From NCBI RefSeq assembly GCF_004363955.1, contig NZ_SNZR01000011.1, positions 682,001 through 746,000 on the forward strand: 64,000 bases of DNA. Direction: 5' to 3'. Below, in pieces: positions 40,457-47,996 of the stretch. Each line of letters opens with the position of its first letter. The stretch's first letter is position 1. Source of the stretch: Enterovirga rhinocerotis (lineage in GTDB: Bacteria > Pseudomonadota > Alphaproteobacteria > Rhizobiales > Beijerinckiaceae). The position numbers and the translations under genes are program-made. The notes below the pieces were generated by a model. It saw only the letters and a program-made list of their open reading frames with translations, made no database searches and was not told the DNA's origin.

Positions 40457-40983
40457 AAAGCACACGCGCATCACGACCTTGGTCCCGAGCACTGAAAGAG
40501 GTTAGTGTCAACGCTCTGATGGGACTTGCCCCCGTATGGATGGGCCGCCTCATCAGTATTATACTATCTTCTGACACGCTATCTGCGTCGCTCGTGGCAA
40601 ATTTGGCTCGTGGCGATCTGTTTCTCGGAGCCACGACGATTGTAGCGCCCGTGGCGCTCTATCTCACCGCAAAGAGCCCGGATATGAAGCCACCATTCAC
40701 GGTGCATTTTCCTGGAGGAATCGCATATTTGGTTGGTTTGATAATTCTTTTTACTGTAAGTGTAATTTTGTTTGTGATTAAGCGACTAAAGGATATGTCA
40801 ATTATTAGTTCGAATATCCAAGAGGAGCTGTTTCTTATAACTTCGAGTGTATTGTTTGGTTTCTCTGTTCTTCTTGCCTATTTCGTTGCGATGACCCGCT
40901 TTCGGATCGATCAGGCTGACACGAGTATGTTCCGTGATAGTCAGGACGAGTTTAACGCGCAGTGGAAGGGGCGGGATCGATGA
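40447..40983 (+). CDS. Unknown four-helix membrane protein of the methylase cassette
   Basis: A 178-residue protein I do not recognise. Predicted membrane segments are about 23-41 (NALMGLAPVWMGRLISII), 58-74 (LFLGATTIVAPVALYLTA), 90-112 (GIAYLVGLIILFTVSVILFV) and 128-148 (LFLITSSVLFGFSVLLAYFV). The charged tail (SQDEFNAQWKGRDR) is cytosolic or periplasmic. It overlaps the methylase gene by 10 bases and the DGQHR gene by four, so all three are translationally coupled. Such small membrane proteins are common effectors in phage defence; that role here is inference. Confidence 0.75.
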   Translation: MPLESTRASRPWSRALKEVSVNALMGLAPVWMGRLISIILSSDTLSASLVANLARGDLFLGATTIVAPVALYLTAKSPDMKPPFTVHFPGGIAYLVGLIILFTVSVILFVIKRLKDMSIISSNIQEELFLITSSVLFGFSVLLAYFVAMTRFRIDQADTSMFRDSQDEFNAQWKGRDR

Positions 40984-42155
40984 GTGCTGATAACCTTTCC
41001 CTACCGCTTGTCGATCCCGACAAGAAGTCGTTTGAGTTCCAAGCGCTACGCGCTACCCAGCCTATTGGCGATCTTTACCTCGCATCGGTGCCGCACAATG
41101 TGCTCGGCCAGATCGCGTATTTCGACGTACGCCGAGTGCTTCAGGAAGAGCGGGACGTTGAGCGCTACCTGGGCATCCAGCGGCCGCTTAATCCGCAGCG
41201 CGTATCCGAAATCGGAAAGTATGTGAACTTCGCTGACGCGACCTTTCCGTCGACGGTCATCATCGCGATCTCTGATGAGTACGCAAGCTACGATCATACC
41301 ACGAAGGTTATGACTGTCCGCAATTTTCGGGAGGACGAGGACAGGCCGTCTATTCTGATCCGCCAAGTAGCGAGAGTTTTGGATGGACAGCATCGGATCG
41401 CAGGACTCTACGATTTCAAGCGCGAGTCGTTCGACGTCCCCGTATCCATTTTTATTGGTAGCGACATTTCCGATCAAGGTTATATCTTTGCTACGGTCAA
41501 CTTGGAGCAGACAAAAGTTAGTAAAAGCCTAGCCTACGATCTATTTGCCTTGGCAAAGACTCGTAGTCCGCAAAGGACATGCCATCAAATCGCGGTAACG
41601 CTGGATACTGATAAGGAGAGCCCATTCTTTAAGAAAATTAAACGACTTGGCTTTGCGACGCCGGGGCGGATTGGAGAGTCGATCACTCAGGCCACTTTTG
41701 TTGAAAGTCTGATAAGGTACATCTCGCGGGATCCAAAATCTGATCGCGATGTTTTGCTTCGCGGGGGGGTGCTTCCTCGGACTGCTCCAGACGTGGCTAA
41801 ATCTCTCATTTTCAGAGAAATGTTCATCGCTGGTCGCGATGTGGATATCGCTTCGATAATCTTTAACTATTTCAAGGCTGTCGAAAATAAATGGCCAGAA
41901 GGCTGGAAAAGCACCGCGCCGGGCCTTATTTTGAACCGTGCAAGCGGTTTTCGGGCGCTAATGCGCTCTCTTGGACCTATATATCGGAGCATAGCACAAC
42001 CCGGTAACGTGCCGAAGGTCGAGAAATTTTTTGCGGCGCTTAGTCCGATTACTTTCGGTCATGATCGCTTCAACGTAGAAGAATATCCTCCGGGAAGCAC
42101 TGGAGAGGGTAAGCTGTATCGAGACTTTATGTCTATTCTTCGGCTTGATATTTGA
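40980..42155 (+). CDS. DGQHR-domain protein (DndB/DpdB-related)
   Basis: A 391-residue protein with the namesake motif in RVLDGQHRIAGLYDF (DGQHR at 135-139), a ParB-like fold seen in DndB, the regulator of DNA phosphorothioation, and in DpdB of deazaguanine modification. Other typical blocks are YFDVRRVLQEERDVERYLGI and NLEQTKVSKSLAYDLF. It overlaps the membrane-protein gene by ATGA. No dnd or dpd genes are nearby, so it must act with the adenine methylase and membrane protein. A nucleotide- or DNA-sensing role is inference. AT-rich codon use confirms transfer. Confidence 0.85.
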   Translation: MSADNLSLPLVDPDKKSFEFQALRATQPIGDLYLASVPHNVLGQIAYFDVRRVLQEERDVERYLGIQRPLNPQRVSEIGKYVNFADATFPSTVIIAISDEYASYDHTTKVMTVRNFREDEDRPSILIRQVARVLDGQHRIAGLYDFKRESFDVPVSIFIGSDISDQGYIFATVNLEQTKVSKSLAYDLFALAKTRSPQRTCHQIAVTLDTDKESPFFKKIKRLGFATPGRIGESITQATFVESLIRYISRDPKSDRDVLLRGGVLPRTAPDVAKSLIFREMFIAGRDVDIASIIFNYFKAVENKWPEGWKSTAPGLILNRASGFRALMRSLGPIYRSIAQPGNVPKVEKFFAALSPITFGHDRFNVEEYPPGSTGEGKLYRDFMSILRLDI

Positions 42156-42192
42156 TGTTTAAAAATATAATAAATTAGATTATATTGACTTT

Positions 42193-42432
42193 ATGTTGGT
42201 CAAAAAGGATTCGGCGGGACGTTTGTTCCGCCTGTTTTTGGCGTCTGTTTGCAAGATCTGGCCGACAATTAGTCAGGTAAAGACAAACGATTTGCGGGCG
42301 TTGCTCGCGTATGCCAATCGGTTTTATCTCAGTACCAATGCTGCGTATGAGATTGCGGCTATCAACGATCAGGAATTGACGCGTTTCAGGGGCGGGTTTT
42401 TGCCTTCGCGAAGCGCGGGTAGTGGACCGACA
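42193..42432 (+). pseudogene. Truncated AT-rich gene start at the cassette edge
   Basis: From ATG 42193 the frame reads LVKKDSAGRLFRLFLASVCK, then KTNDLRALLAYANRFYLSTN for about 65 residues in AT-rich codons. It then enters GC-rich chromosomal sequence at about 42390, where its composition becomes random. I read it as the beginning of a fourth cassette gene cut off at the insertion boundary. The flanking bases 42156-42192 are AT-rich and hold no gene. Confidence 0.4.
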
Positions 42433-42533
42433 TCGTTCCTCGCGTCGAATGCCGGGTCCGGATCGCCGGACACCTGTCCTCGTATCTCAGCCGCAGGCGC
42501 AGGAGAGGGACGGACGTTCGCGAGGCCCCTCCG

Positions 42534-43115
42534 TCAGCCGCTTTGCGGCTGCCACCTCCCCGGCCTGGCGGGGGAGGATCCCAGGGTCTCCGCGCATTCC
42601 GCGCAGGCCGCCTCGATGGTCGGGAGGACGTGTTCGGCGTCGTCGCCGCGCAGGACGTCGCGGGCGGGAAGGCGGAGGACGCGGATGGCGTGCTCCGCGG
42701 GCCAGGCTGTCCTGTGCGCGTCATGGGCGGCGCGGGTCGGGTGGTCGTCGGCGGCGCCGTCGACTTCGAGGGCGAGCCGCGCCTCCGGGCAATAGAAGTC
42801 GAGCACATAGGGCCCGATCGGGTGCTGGCGGCGGAAGCGGAAGCCGGCGAGGGCTTTGCGGCGCAGCGCGCGCTTGATCTCGGTGCTTCTCGCCTTCCTT
42901 CCCCCTTGCGGGGAAGGTGGCCCGAGCGAAGCGGAGGGTCGGATGGGGGGCGTGCCGCCCCGTCGAGGTCGACGGCAGCGGCGCGCCCCCCACCCCCGGC
43001 CCCTCCCCGCGAGGGGGAGGGGAGCAGCGCCACTGCGGTCATTGCCATATGAGATAGCCTCCCCCGCAAGCGGGGGGAGGATCCCCGACGCCCCGACGTC
43101 CCCCGGGTTCCTCAC
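42534..43115 (-). CDS. DUF559 (Vsr-like endonuclease fold) protein, start unclear
   Basis: The reliable part is the C-terminal 120 residues: STEIKRALRRKALAGFRFRR, QHPIGPYVLDFYCPEARLAL and EVDGAADDH, the DUF559 nuclease-like core with the conserved EVDG. DUF559 proteins are related to very-short-patch-repair endonucleases, but their activity is unproven. The upstream 75 residues are translated from palindromic intergenic repeats, and no good start codon exists between 42890 and 42915, so the true N terminus is uncertain and the gene may be damaged. Confidence 0.65.
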   Translation of the reverse strand: MRNPGDVGASGILPPLAGEAISYGNDRSGAAPLPLAGRGRGWGARRCRRPRRGGTPPIRPSASLGPPSPQGGRKARSTEIKRALRRKALAGFRFRRQHPIGPYVLDFYCPEARLALEVDGAADDHPTRAAHDAHRTAWPAEHAIRVLRLPARDVLRGDDAEHVLPTIEAACAECAETLGSSPARPGRWQPQSG

Positions 43116-43155
43116 CCGCGCAGCGGGGGAGGGGGACCACCCGAAGGGTGGTGGA
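42893..43155. repeat. Cluster of palindromic intergenic repeats
   Basis: Several GC-rich hairpin units lie in tandem: CCTTCCCCCTTGCGGGGAAGG, CCCTCCCCGCGAGGGGGAGGG, CCTCCCCCGCAAGCGGGGGGAGG and CACCCGAAGGGTGGTGG, with GCGCCCCCCACCCCC mirroring the GGGGGGCG segment. It fills the gap between the DUF559 and prfC genes and extends into the DUF559 frame. Confidence 0.7.
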
Positions 43156-43169
43156 GGGGGCGCTGTGTC

Positions 43170-44768
43170 CTACGCCGCCTTGTCCCTCGCCTGGTACGTC
43201 TTGATGTCCGTGAAGCGGATCGCCGGGTGGCGGTCCTCCTCGTATTTCAGGCCGTAGGCGGAGGGGGCGAGGAAGACGGGGGCTCCGTCGAGGTCGCGGG
43301 CCATGGCGGAGGTGTTCTTGTCGACGAACTTGTCGACCTCGCCGCGCTCGTCGGACATGATCCAGCGGGCGATGTTGAAGCGGCTCTGCTCGTAGTCGAT
43401 CGGGATGCCGTATTCGATCTTGAGGCGCTCCTTGAGCACGTCGAGCTGGAGGGCGCCGACGACGCCGACGATGGCGGGGGAGCCGTCATTCGGCAGGAAG
43501 AGCTGGACGACGCCCTCCTCGGCCATCTGCTGGAGCGCCTCGCGCAGCTTCTTCGCCTTCATCGGGTCGGAGAGCTTGATGCGGCGCAGGATCTCGGGGG
43601 CGAAGCTCGGCACGCCGTTGAAGGCGAGCTGCTCGCCCTCCGTCAGCGTGTCGCCGATGCGGAGCGTGCCGTGGTTCGGGATGCCGACGACGTCGCCGGC
43701 ATAGGCCTCGTCGGCGATCGAGCGGTCCTGCGCGAAGAAGAATTGCGGCGCCGTCAGCGAGATCGGCTTCCCCGTTCGCACGAGCTTTGCCTTCATGCCG
43801 CGCTGGAGCCGGCCCGAACAGACGCGCATGAAGGCGATGCGGTCGCGGTGGTTCGGGTCCATGTTCGCCTGGATCTTGAAGACGAAGCCGGTCATGCCGG
43901 GCTCGGTCGGCGCGACGAGGCGCTTGTCGGCCTCCTGCCCGCGCGGGGAGGGGGCGACGGCGGCGAGGGCGTCGATGAGGTCGCGGACGCCGAAATTCTT
44001 CAGCGCCGAGCCGAAGAAGACGGGCGTGAGATGGCCCTCGCGGAAGGGGGCCTCCTCGAAGCGCTTGAGGCCCTCCTGGGCCAGCATCACCTCTTCCAGC
44101 CAGGCCTCGCGCTCGTGCTCGGGCAGGAGCCCGATGCAGGCGGGATCGTCCGGGCCGGAGACGGGGGTCGGCTCGGCATCGGCGTCGAGGCGGCGGACGA
44201 GGTTGTTGGCGAGATCGAGCGTGCCGGCGAAATGCTGGCCGCGGCCGATCGGCCAGTTCACCGGGGCGGTGTCGAGGGCGAGCGTCTTCTCGATCTCGTC
44301 GAGGAGGTCGAAGGGGTCGCGCGTCTCGCGGTCCATCTTGTTGATGAAGGTGACGATCGGGATGTCGCGCAGGCGACAGACCTCGAACAGTTTTCGCGTG
44401 CGGGCCTCGATGCCGCGGGCGGCGTCGATGACCATGACGGCGGAATCGACCGCGGTGAGGGTGCGGTAGGTGTCCTCCGAGAAGTCCTCGTGGCCCGGGG
44501 TGTCGAGGAGGTTGAAGACGCGGCCGCCATATTCGAACGTCATCACCGAGGTCACGACCGAGATGCCGCGCTCCTTCTCGATGTTCATCCAGTCCGAGCG
44601 GGTCGAGACGCGGTTGCGCTTGGCCTTGACCTCGCCGGCGAGCTGGATCGCGCCGCCGAAGAGGAGGAGCTTCTCGGTCAGCGTCGTCTTGCCGGCGTCC
44701 GGGTGCGAGATGATCGCGAAGGTGCGGCGCTTCGCGACGGCGGATTCGGGGGAGGCGGGGGCGCTCAT
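43170..44768 (-). CDS. prfC: Peptide chain release factor 3
   Basis: Translational GTPase RF3 of 532 residues that recycles RF1/RF2 from terminating ribosomes. The P-loop SHPDAGKTTLTEKLL starts at residue 21; the switch and G3-G4 motifs are LLDTPGHEDFSEDTYR and FINKMDRETRDP. RF3-specific blocks such as LFLPNDGSPAIVGVVGALQL are near residue 415. ATG 44768 was chosen over upstream codons because SHPDAG then falls at the standard distance. It stands alone on this strand. Confidence 0.96.
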   Translation of the reverse strand: MSAPASPESAVAKRRTFAIISHPDAGKTTLTEKLLLFGGAIQLAGEVKAKRNRVSTRSDWMNIEKERGISVVTSVMTFEYGGRVFNLLDTPGHEDFSEDTYRTLTAVDSAVMVIDAARGIEARTRKLFEVCRLRDIPIVTFINKMDRETRDPFDLLDEIEKTLALDTAPVNWPIGRGQHFAGTLDLANNLVRRLDADAEPTPVSGPDDPACIGLLPEHEREAWLEEVMLAQEGLKRFEEAPFREGHLTPVFFGSALKNFGVRDLIDALAAVAPSPRGQEADKRLVAPTEPGMTGFVFKIQANMDPNHRDRIAFMRVCSGRLQRGMKAKLVRTGKPISLTAPQFFFAQDRSIADEAYAGDVVGIPNHGTLRIGDTLTEGEQLAFNGVPSFAPEILRRIKLSDPMKAKKLREALQQMAEEGVVQLFLPNDGSPAIVGVVGALQLDVLKERLKIEYGIPIDYEQSRFNIARWIMSDERGEVDKFVDKNTSAMARDLDGAPVFLAPSAYGLKYEEDRHPAIRFTDIKTYQARDKAA

Positions 44769-44844
44769 CGGAATGCGGGGCTTGGTGGCGTCGGGGGATG
44801 GCGCAGCCGATGCCACAGAACCGCGCCCGGGGCGAGGGGCGCGC

Positions 44845-44888
44845 CGTCCACAGCCTGTCCACAGCCCTGCGCGGCGAGTTGTCCACAG
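44845..44888. other. Three TGTCCACAG repeats, DnaA-box-like
   Basis: CGTCCACAG (44845-44853), TGTCCACAG (44856-44864) and TTGTCCACAG (44879-44888) lie in the same direction in the prfC upstream region. The last differs by one base from the DnaA box TTATCCACA. No AT-rich unwinding region is adjacent, so an origin is unlikely; a DnaA-titrating or regulatory site is possible. Confidence 0.35.
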
Positions 44889-44956
44889 GCTTGGGCCGGC
44901 CGGCCCGTTGTGCATCGCACCCAACCCCCCAATATTCAAACTCCCTGCAATCAACT

Positions 44957-44970
44957 GAAAGGAGGTGATC
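44957..44970 (+). promoter_or_regulatory. Extreme Shine-Dalgarno sequence (14-base anti-16S match)
   Basis: GAAAGGAGGTGATC is complementary over 14 bases to the conserved 3' end of 16S rRNA. Ordinary sites here match 4-7 bases. It lies 2 bases upstream of the GTG of a 24-codon ORF, with the GGAGG core 7 bases from that start codon. Confidence 0.75.
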
Positions 44971-44972
44971 GA

Positions 44973-45047
44973 GTGATCTCATTGTCCCTGGGTGCGGTCT
45001 TCGATCCCCGTGACCCTGACCTCCGCCTCCTCGAGGCGCGGGCTTAA
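44973..45047 (+). CDS. 24-codon leader-like ORF
   Basis: Starting at GTG 44973, it encodes MISLSLGAVFDPRDPDLRLL then EARA. The preceding 14-base Shine-Dalgarno match and the terminator at 45109-45142 make a compact transcript unit. There is no run of a single regulatory amino acid, but Asp/Pro/Arg-rich DPRDPD could cause ribosome pausing. It might be a leader peptide for the diguanylate cyclase gene at 45221 or an independent small protein. I do not recognise it. Confidence 0.5.
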   Translation: MISLSLGAVFDPRDPDLRLLEARA

Positions 45048-45108
45048 GGGTTTCAGGCCGCGCTGCGAAGCGCCGCCGACGGTCTTCGGGCCTCACATAC
45101 GACAATGG

Positions 45109-45142
45109 AAGGGCCGCCCGCAGGGGCGGCCCTTCGATTTTT
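45109..45142 (+). terminator. Rho-independent terminator
   Basis: Eleven-base perfect arms AAGGGCCGCCC and GGGCGGCCCTT around GCAG are followed by CGATTTTTC. It ends the short transcript carrying the 24-codon ORF, or acts as an attenuator before the diguanylate cyclase gene 80 bases on. Confidence 0.88.
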
Positions 45143-45220
45143 CAAGCTGGGCTTTGCGGTCGCTCTACCTTGAGGTGTCGGCTTAAGCCTCGCTTCACGA
45201 GCGGCTGCTATCGGGGCCGC

Positions 45221-46426
45221 ATGACTGCGCCCGACGCTTACGCCGCGGCTCTCGATGCACTCGACATCGCGATGGCGGAATATGACGTCGATCTGCGGGT
45301 CGTGCGCTGGAACAGGACGTTCGAGCGATTCTTCCCCGAGCATGCCGGCGTCATCGAGGCTGGAGAGCCGTACGCCGATAATCTGCACCGGTTCTACCGC
45401 GCGCGGCTGGACGCGTCGGATCTTCTGCAGATCGATCGCCTCGTCGCCGAGGGTGTGCAGCGGCATCTGCAGCAATCGGCCCCGTTCGAGTTCACGCATC
45501 ACGGCCGGGTTCTGCGCGTTGCCTCCGTCCCACTGCCAAGGGGAGGCCGCGTGAGGATGTGGAGGGAGGCCGCCCATCGCGAAAGGGCGTCCAAAAGCGA
45601 AGGGCCTCCGGCCTTCGATGCTCTCGACAAGATTGCGGATGGTTGCTGCATTCTCGATTCGAACGACCGGATCATCGCGGCGAATTCGCGGTTCAGGCAG
45701 CTTTACGACGTCGCGGACGAAGAGGTGATCGTCGGCGAGACGCTGGCGGGCCTCGTCGCCAGGTCCTGGGGGCCCGCATCGCTTTCGGCCGCGCTGTCCG
45801 CGGCCATCCGCAACAGCCTGAGATATGATAGCGCTCCGTTCCTCGTCGAACTTCCGGGCGATCGTTGGCGACGTGTCGTCAATCGCCATGCCGACCAGGA
45901 CCACTCGTACCTCGTCCACAGCGACGTCACGGCAAGCCGGCGTCGTGAACGGGAGCTGCAGCAACTGGCTGATCGCGACAGCCTGACGGGTTTGGCCAAC
46001 CGGCGTGCCTTCGACGAGGCCTTCGCACGGGAGCGGGAGGCGAGCCTGTTGTTGATCGATGCCGATCACTTCAAGAGCGTGAACGACGCGTTCGGTCATC
46101 TGGTCGGAGATGATTGCCTTCGACGGATCGCCTCCATCCTGCAGATCGAGGCTGCGGCGGAAGGCGGGCTCGCCGCACGGATCGGGGGCGAGGAATTCGC
46201 GGTTCTCCTGGGTGTCCGCCCGTTGGCGCAAGTCGTCGTGCTGGCCGAGCGCATCCGCGAAGCGATCCACGTCTCCAGCACCCTGCCGCAACTGAGCGTC
46301 AGCATCGGTGTCGCCATGGGCCCGGTGGCCATGCTTCGCGAAGATGCCGACCGCGCGCTCTATCGCGCCAAGACGATCGGTCGGAACCGCGTCGAGGTCC
46401 ATGATCGGCTTGCCAAGGCCAGTTGA
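45221..46426 (+). CDS. Diguanylate cyclase with PAS-type sensors
   Basis: Cytoplasmic protein of 401 residues making cyclic di-GMP. Residues 10-115 and 130-240 look like two PAS-type domains (ALDIAMAEYDVDLRVVRWN and KIADGCCILDSNDRIIAAN), followed by a GGDEF domain with DSLTGLANRRAFDEAF and the active-site GGEEF at 322-326. The usual RxxD inhibitory site five residues before GGEEF is absent, so feedback inhibition by product is unlikely. There are no membrane helices. It may control motility or biofilm functions; the signal is unknown. Confidence 0.92.
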   Translation: MTAPDAYAAALDALDIAMAEYDVDLRVVRWNRTFERFFPEHAGVIEAGEPYADNLHRFYRARLDASDLLQIDRLVAEGVQRHLQQSAPFEFTHHGRVLRVASVPLPRGGRVRMWREAAHRERASKSEGPPAFDALDKIADGCCILDSNDRIIAANSRFRQLYDVADEEVIVGETLAGLVARSWGPASLSAALSAAIRNSLRYDSAPFLVELPGDRWRRVVNRHADQDHSYLVHSDVTASRRRERELQQLADRDSLTGLANRRAFDEAFAREREASLLLIDADHFKSVNDAFGHLVGDDCLRRIASILQIEAAAEGGLAARIGGEEFAVLLGVRPLAQVVVLAERIREAIHVSSTLPQLSVSIGVAMGPVAMLREDADRALYRAKTIGRNRVEVHDRLAKAS

Positions 46427-46474
46427 CTGGGAAAGCCTGCTGCGTCCCGATTCCACCTCGTCGAGCAGGCCGTC

Positions 46475-47419
46475 ATGCCCCACCATCGTTTGGAAGCTGG
46501 TCCGAAGACCGTCCACTGGGGGTATTTCGATGCGGCGCTTCCGCCCGTGCTCACCGTCCAGAGCGGCGAGCGGGTAACGATCTCGACCGTGTCGGGACCT
46601 GCCGACGTGATGCCGCCGCCTCCACTCGTCGTCCCGGAGGCGCTGAAGGCCGTGCAGCGGGAGGTGCCGAACCGGCTGCCGGGCCATATGTGCACCGGCC
46701 CTGTCGCGGTGCGCGGTGCGAAGGCGGGCCAGGTGCTCGAGGTCAGGATCGAGGCGATCGAGCTGCATTACGACTGGGGCTACACCTTCGCCGCACCTCT
46801 CAAGGGTGCGCTGCCCGAAGAGGTGAGTGAGCGCCATCTCATTCACATCCCGCTCGATCGGGAGCGTATGACCGGTCGTCTGCCCTGGGGGCTCGAACTT
46901 CCCTTGAAGCCGTTCTTCGGCGTCATGGCAGTCGCGCCGCCGCCCGGCTGGGGCATGGTTTCGACGCTTCCTCCCCGCCGCAATGGCGGAAATCTCGACA
47001 ACAAGGAGCTTGTCGCCGGCACGACGCTGTATCTGCCGATCCATGTCGACGGAGCGCATTTCTCGGTCGGTGACGGACACGGCGTGCAGGGAGACGGGGA
47101 AGTCTGCGTCACGGCGATCGAGACCGGGCTCGTCGGCACCTTCACGCTCATCGTCCGCGACGACATGAAGCTTGGCTGGCCGCAGGCCGAGACGCCGGAC
47201 AGCGTCATCACGATGGCGTTCGATCCCGACCTCGACGATTGCGCCCGCACGGCTCTGCGGCTCATGATCGACCTGATCGTCGAGCGCACGGGGCTGTCGC
47301 GCGCCGAGGCCTACATGCTCTGCAGCCTTGCCGCGGACCTCCGGATCACTCAGCTCGTGAACGGCAACAACGGCGTTCACTGCGTCCTGTCGAAAAGCTG
47401 TCTCGTGGGGCGCCTATAG
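46475..47419 (+). CDS. Acetamidase/formamidase family hydrolase
   Basis: Amidohydrolase of 314 residues in the FmdA/AmdA family, which hydrolyses short amides such as formamide. Family blocks are VHWGYFDAALPPVLTVQSGE, HMCTGPVAVRGA, GGNLDNKELVAGTTLYLPIH and FSVGDGHGVQGDGEVC, the last with the metal-contacting Asp/His. The length fits the shorter bacterial branch. It begins 48 bases after the diguanylate cyclase. Substrate not established. Confidence 0.9.
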   Translation: MPHHRLEAGPKTVHWGYFDAALPPVLTVQSGERVTISTVSGPADVMPPPPLVVPEALKAVQREVPNRLPGHMCTGPVAVRGAKAGQVLEVRIEAIELHYDWGYTFAAPLKGALPEEVSERHLIHIPLDRERMTGRLPWGLELPLKPFFGVMAVAPPPGWGMVSTLPPRRNGGNLDNKELVAGTTLYLPIHVDGAHFSVGDGHGVQGDGEVCVTAIETGLVGTFTLIVRDDMKLGWPQAETPDSVITMAFDPDLDDCARTALRLMIDLIVERTGLSRAEAYMLCSLAADLRITQLVNGNNGVHCVLSKSCLVGRL

Positions 47420-47542
47420 CGGCGGTCGGCCGGGGGAGGCTCGATTCGGCGCAGGTCCAGCGGGCAGGCAAGCCCCGCGCGGTCATCGGCCTCTGCGTCC
47501 GGCGTGTGGCTCGGTCGAGCCTGTCGGCTTAGAGGCGCGGGC

Positions 47543-47764
47543 ATGCAGGACGACACCCATCCGTCGACGCCGGTCGAAGAGAGCCGTTCCGCCGCCGCCC
47601 ATGACGCGCCGGCAGGCGGGCAGGGGCGTCCCGACCAGGAGGCGGTCGAGGCGGCATTGGATCGCCTCGTCGAGGCGATACTGCCGGATATGCGCTGCGC
47701 GCCAATCGCCGCGAAGAAGCGTGCTCCCGTCCGCCGCCCTCCGGGCCATCGGGACGGGGGTTGA
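47543..47764 (+). CDS. Small hypothetical protein
   Basis: A possible 73-residue ORF (MQDDTHPSTPVEESRSAAAH start, EAVEAALDRLVEAILPDM middle) with GAGGCGCGGG before the ATG. The central 20 residues look helical and protein-like; the ends are low-complexity. Coding nature is not certain. The rest of the 47420-47996 gap shows no convincing gene. Confidence 0.35.
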   Translation: MQDDTHPSTPVEESRSAAAHDAPAGGQGRPDQEAVEAALDRLVEAILPDMRCAPIAAKKRAPVRRPPGHRDGG

Positions 47765-47996
47765 GCGCGCAAGGCCTCGCTGGAGACGGTCGAGGGGGCT
47801 GAATCCACGCAGGGTCGGCCTGTCGACCGGGACATGCGGAGAGGCCGGGAAGGGTCACCGAGACGGGAGACCGAACCGACGTCGGTGGAGCTCCACGTCA
47901 GGTGCGCGTCGTGCGACGCGCGATCCTGATCTGTGCGACCCCCGCCGCCTCCGCTTGTGCGGGGAGGCGGGGTGATCGGCCTTCAGTCGGCAGCTA

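Noticed and set aside
42893-43155. CRISPR array
   Set aside because: Units are palindromic, different in sequence and irregular in spacing, with no constant repeat or unique spacers and no cas genes.
44845-44888. Replication origin from DnaA-like boxes
   Set aside because: There are only three imperfect boxes, no AT-rich unwinding region and no dnaA, hemE or parAB genes nearby.
47377-47858. Reverse-strand ORFs of 88-152 codons
   Set aside because: They are low-complexity Arg/Pro-rich frames overlapping one another without ribosome-binding sites. Only the small forward ORF at 47543 was kept, with low confidence.
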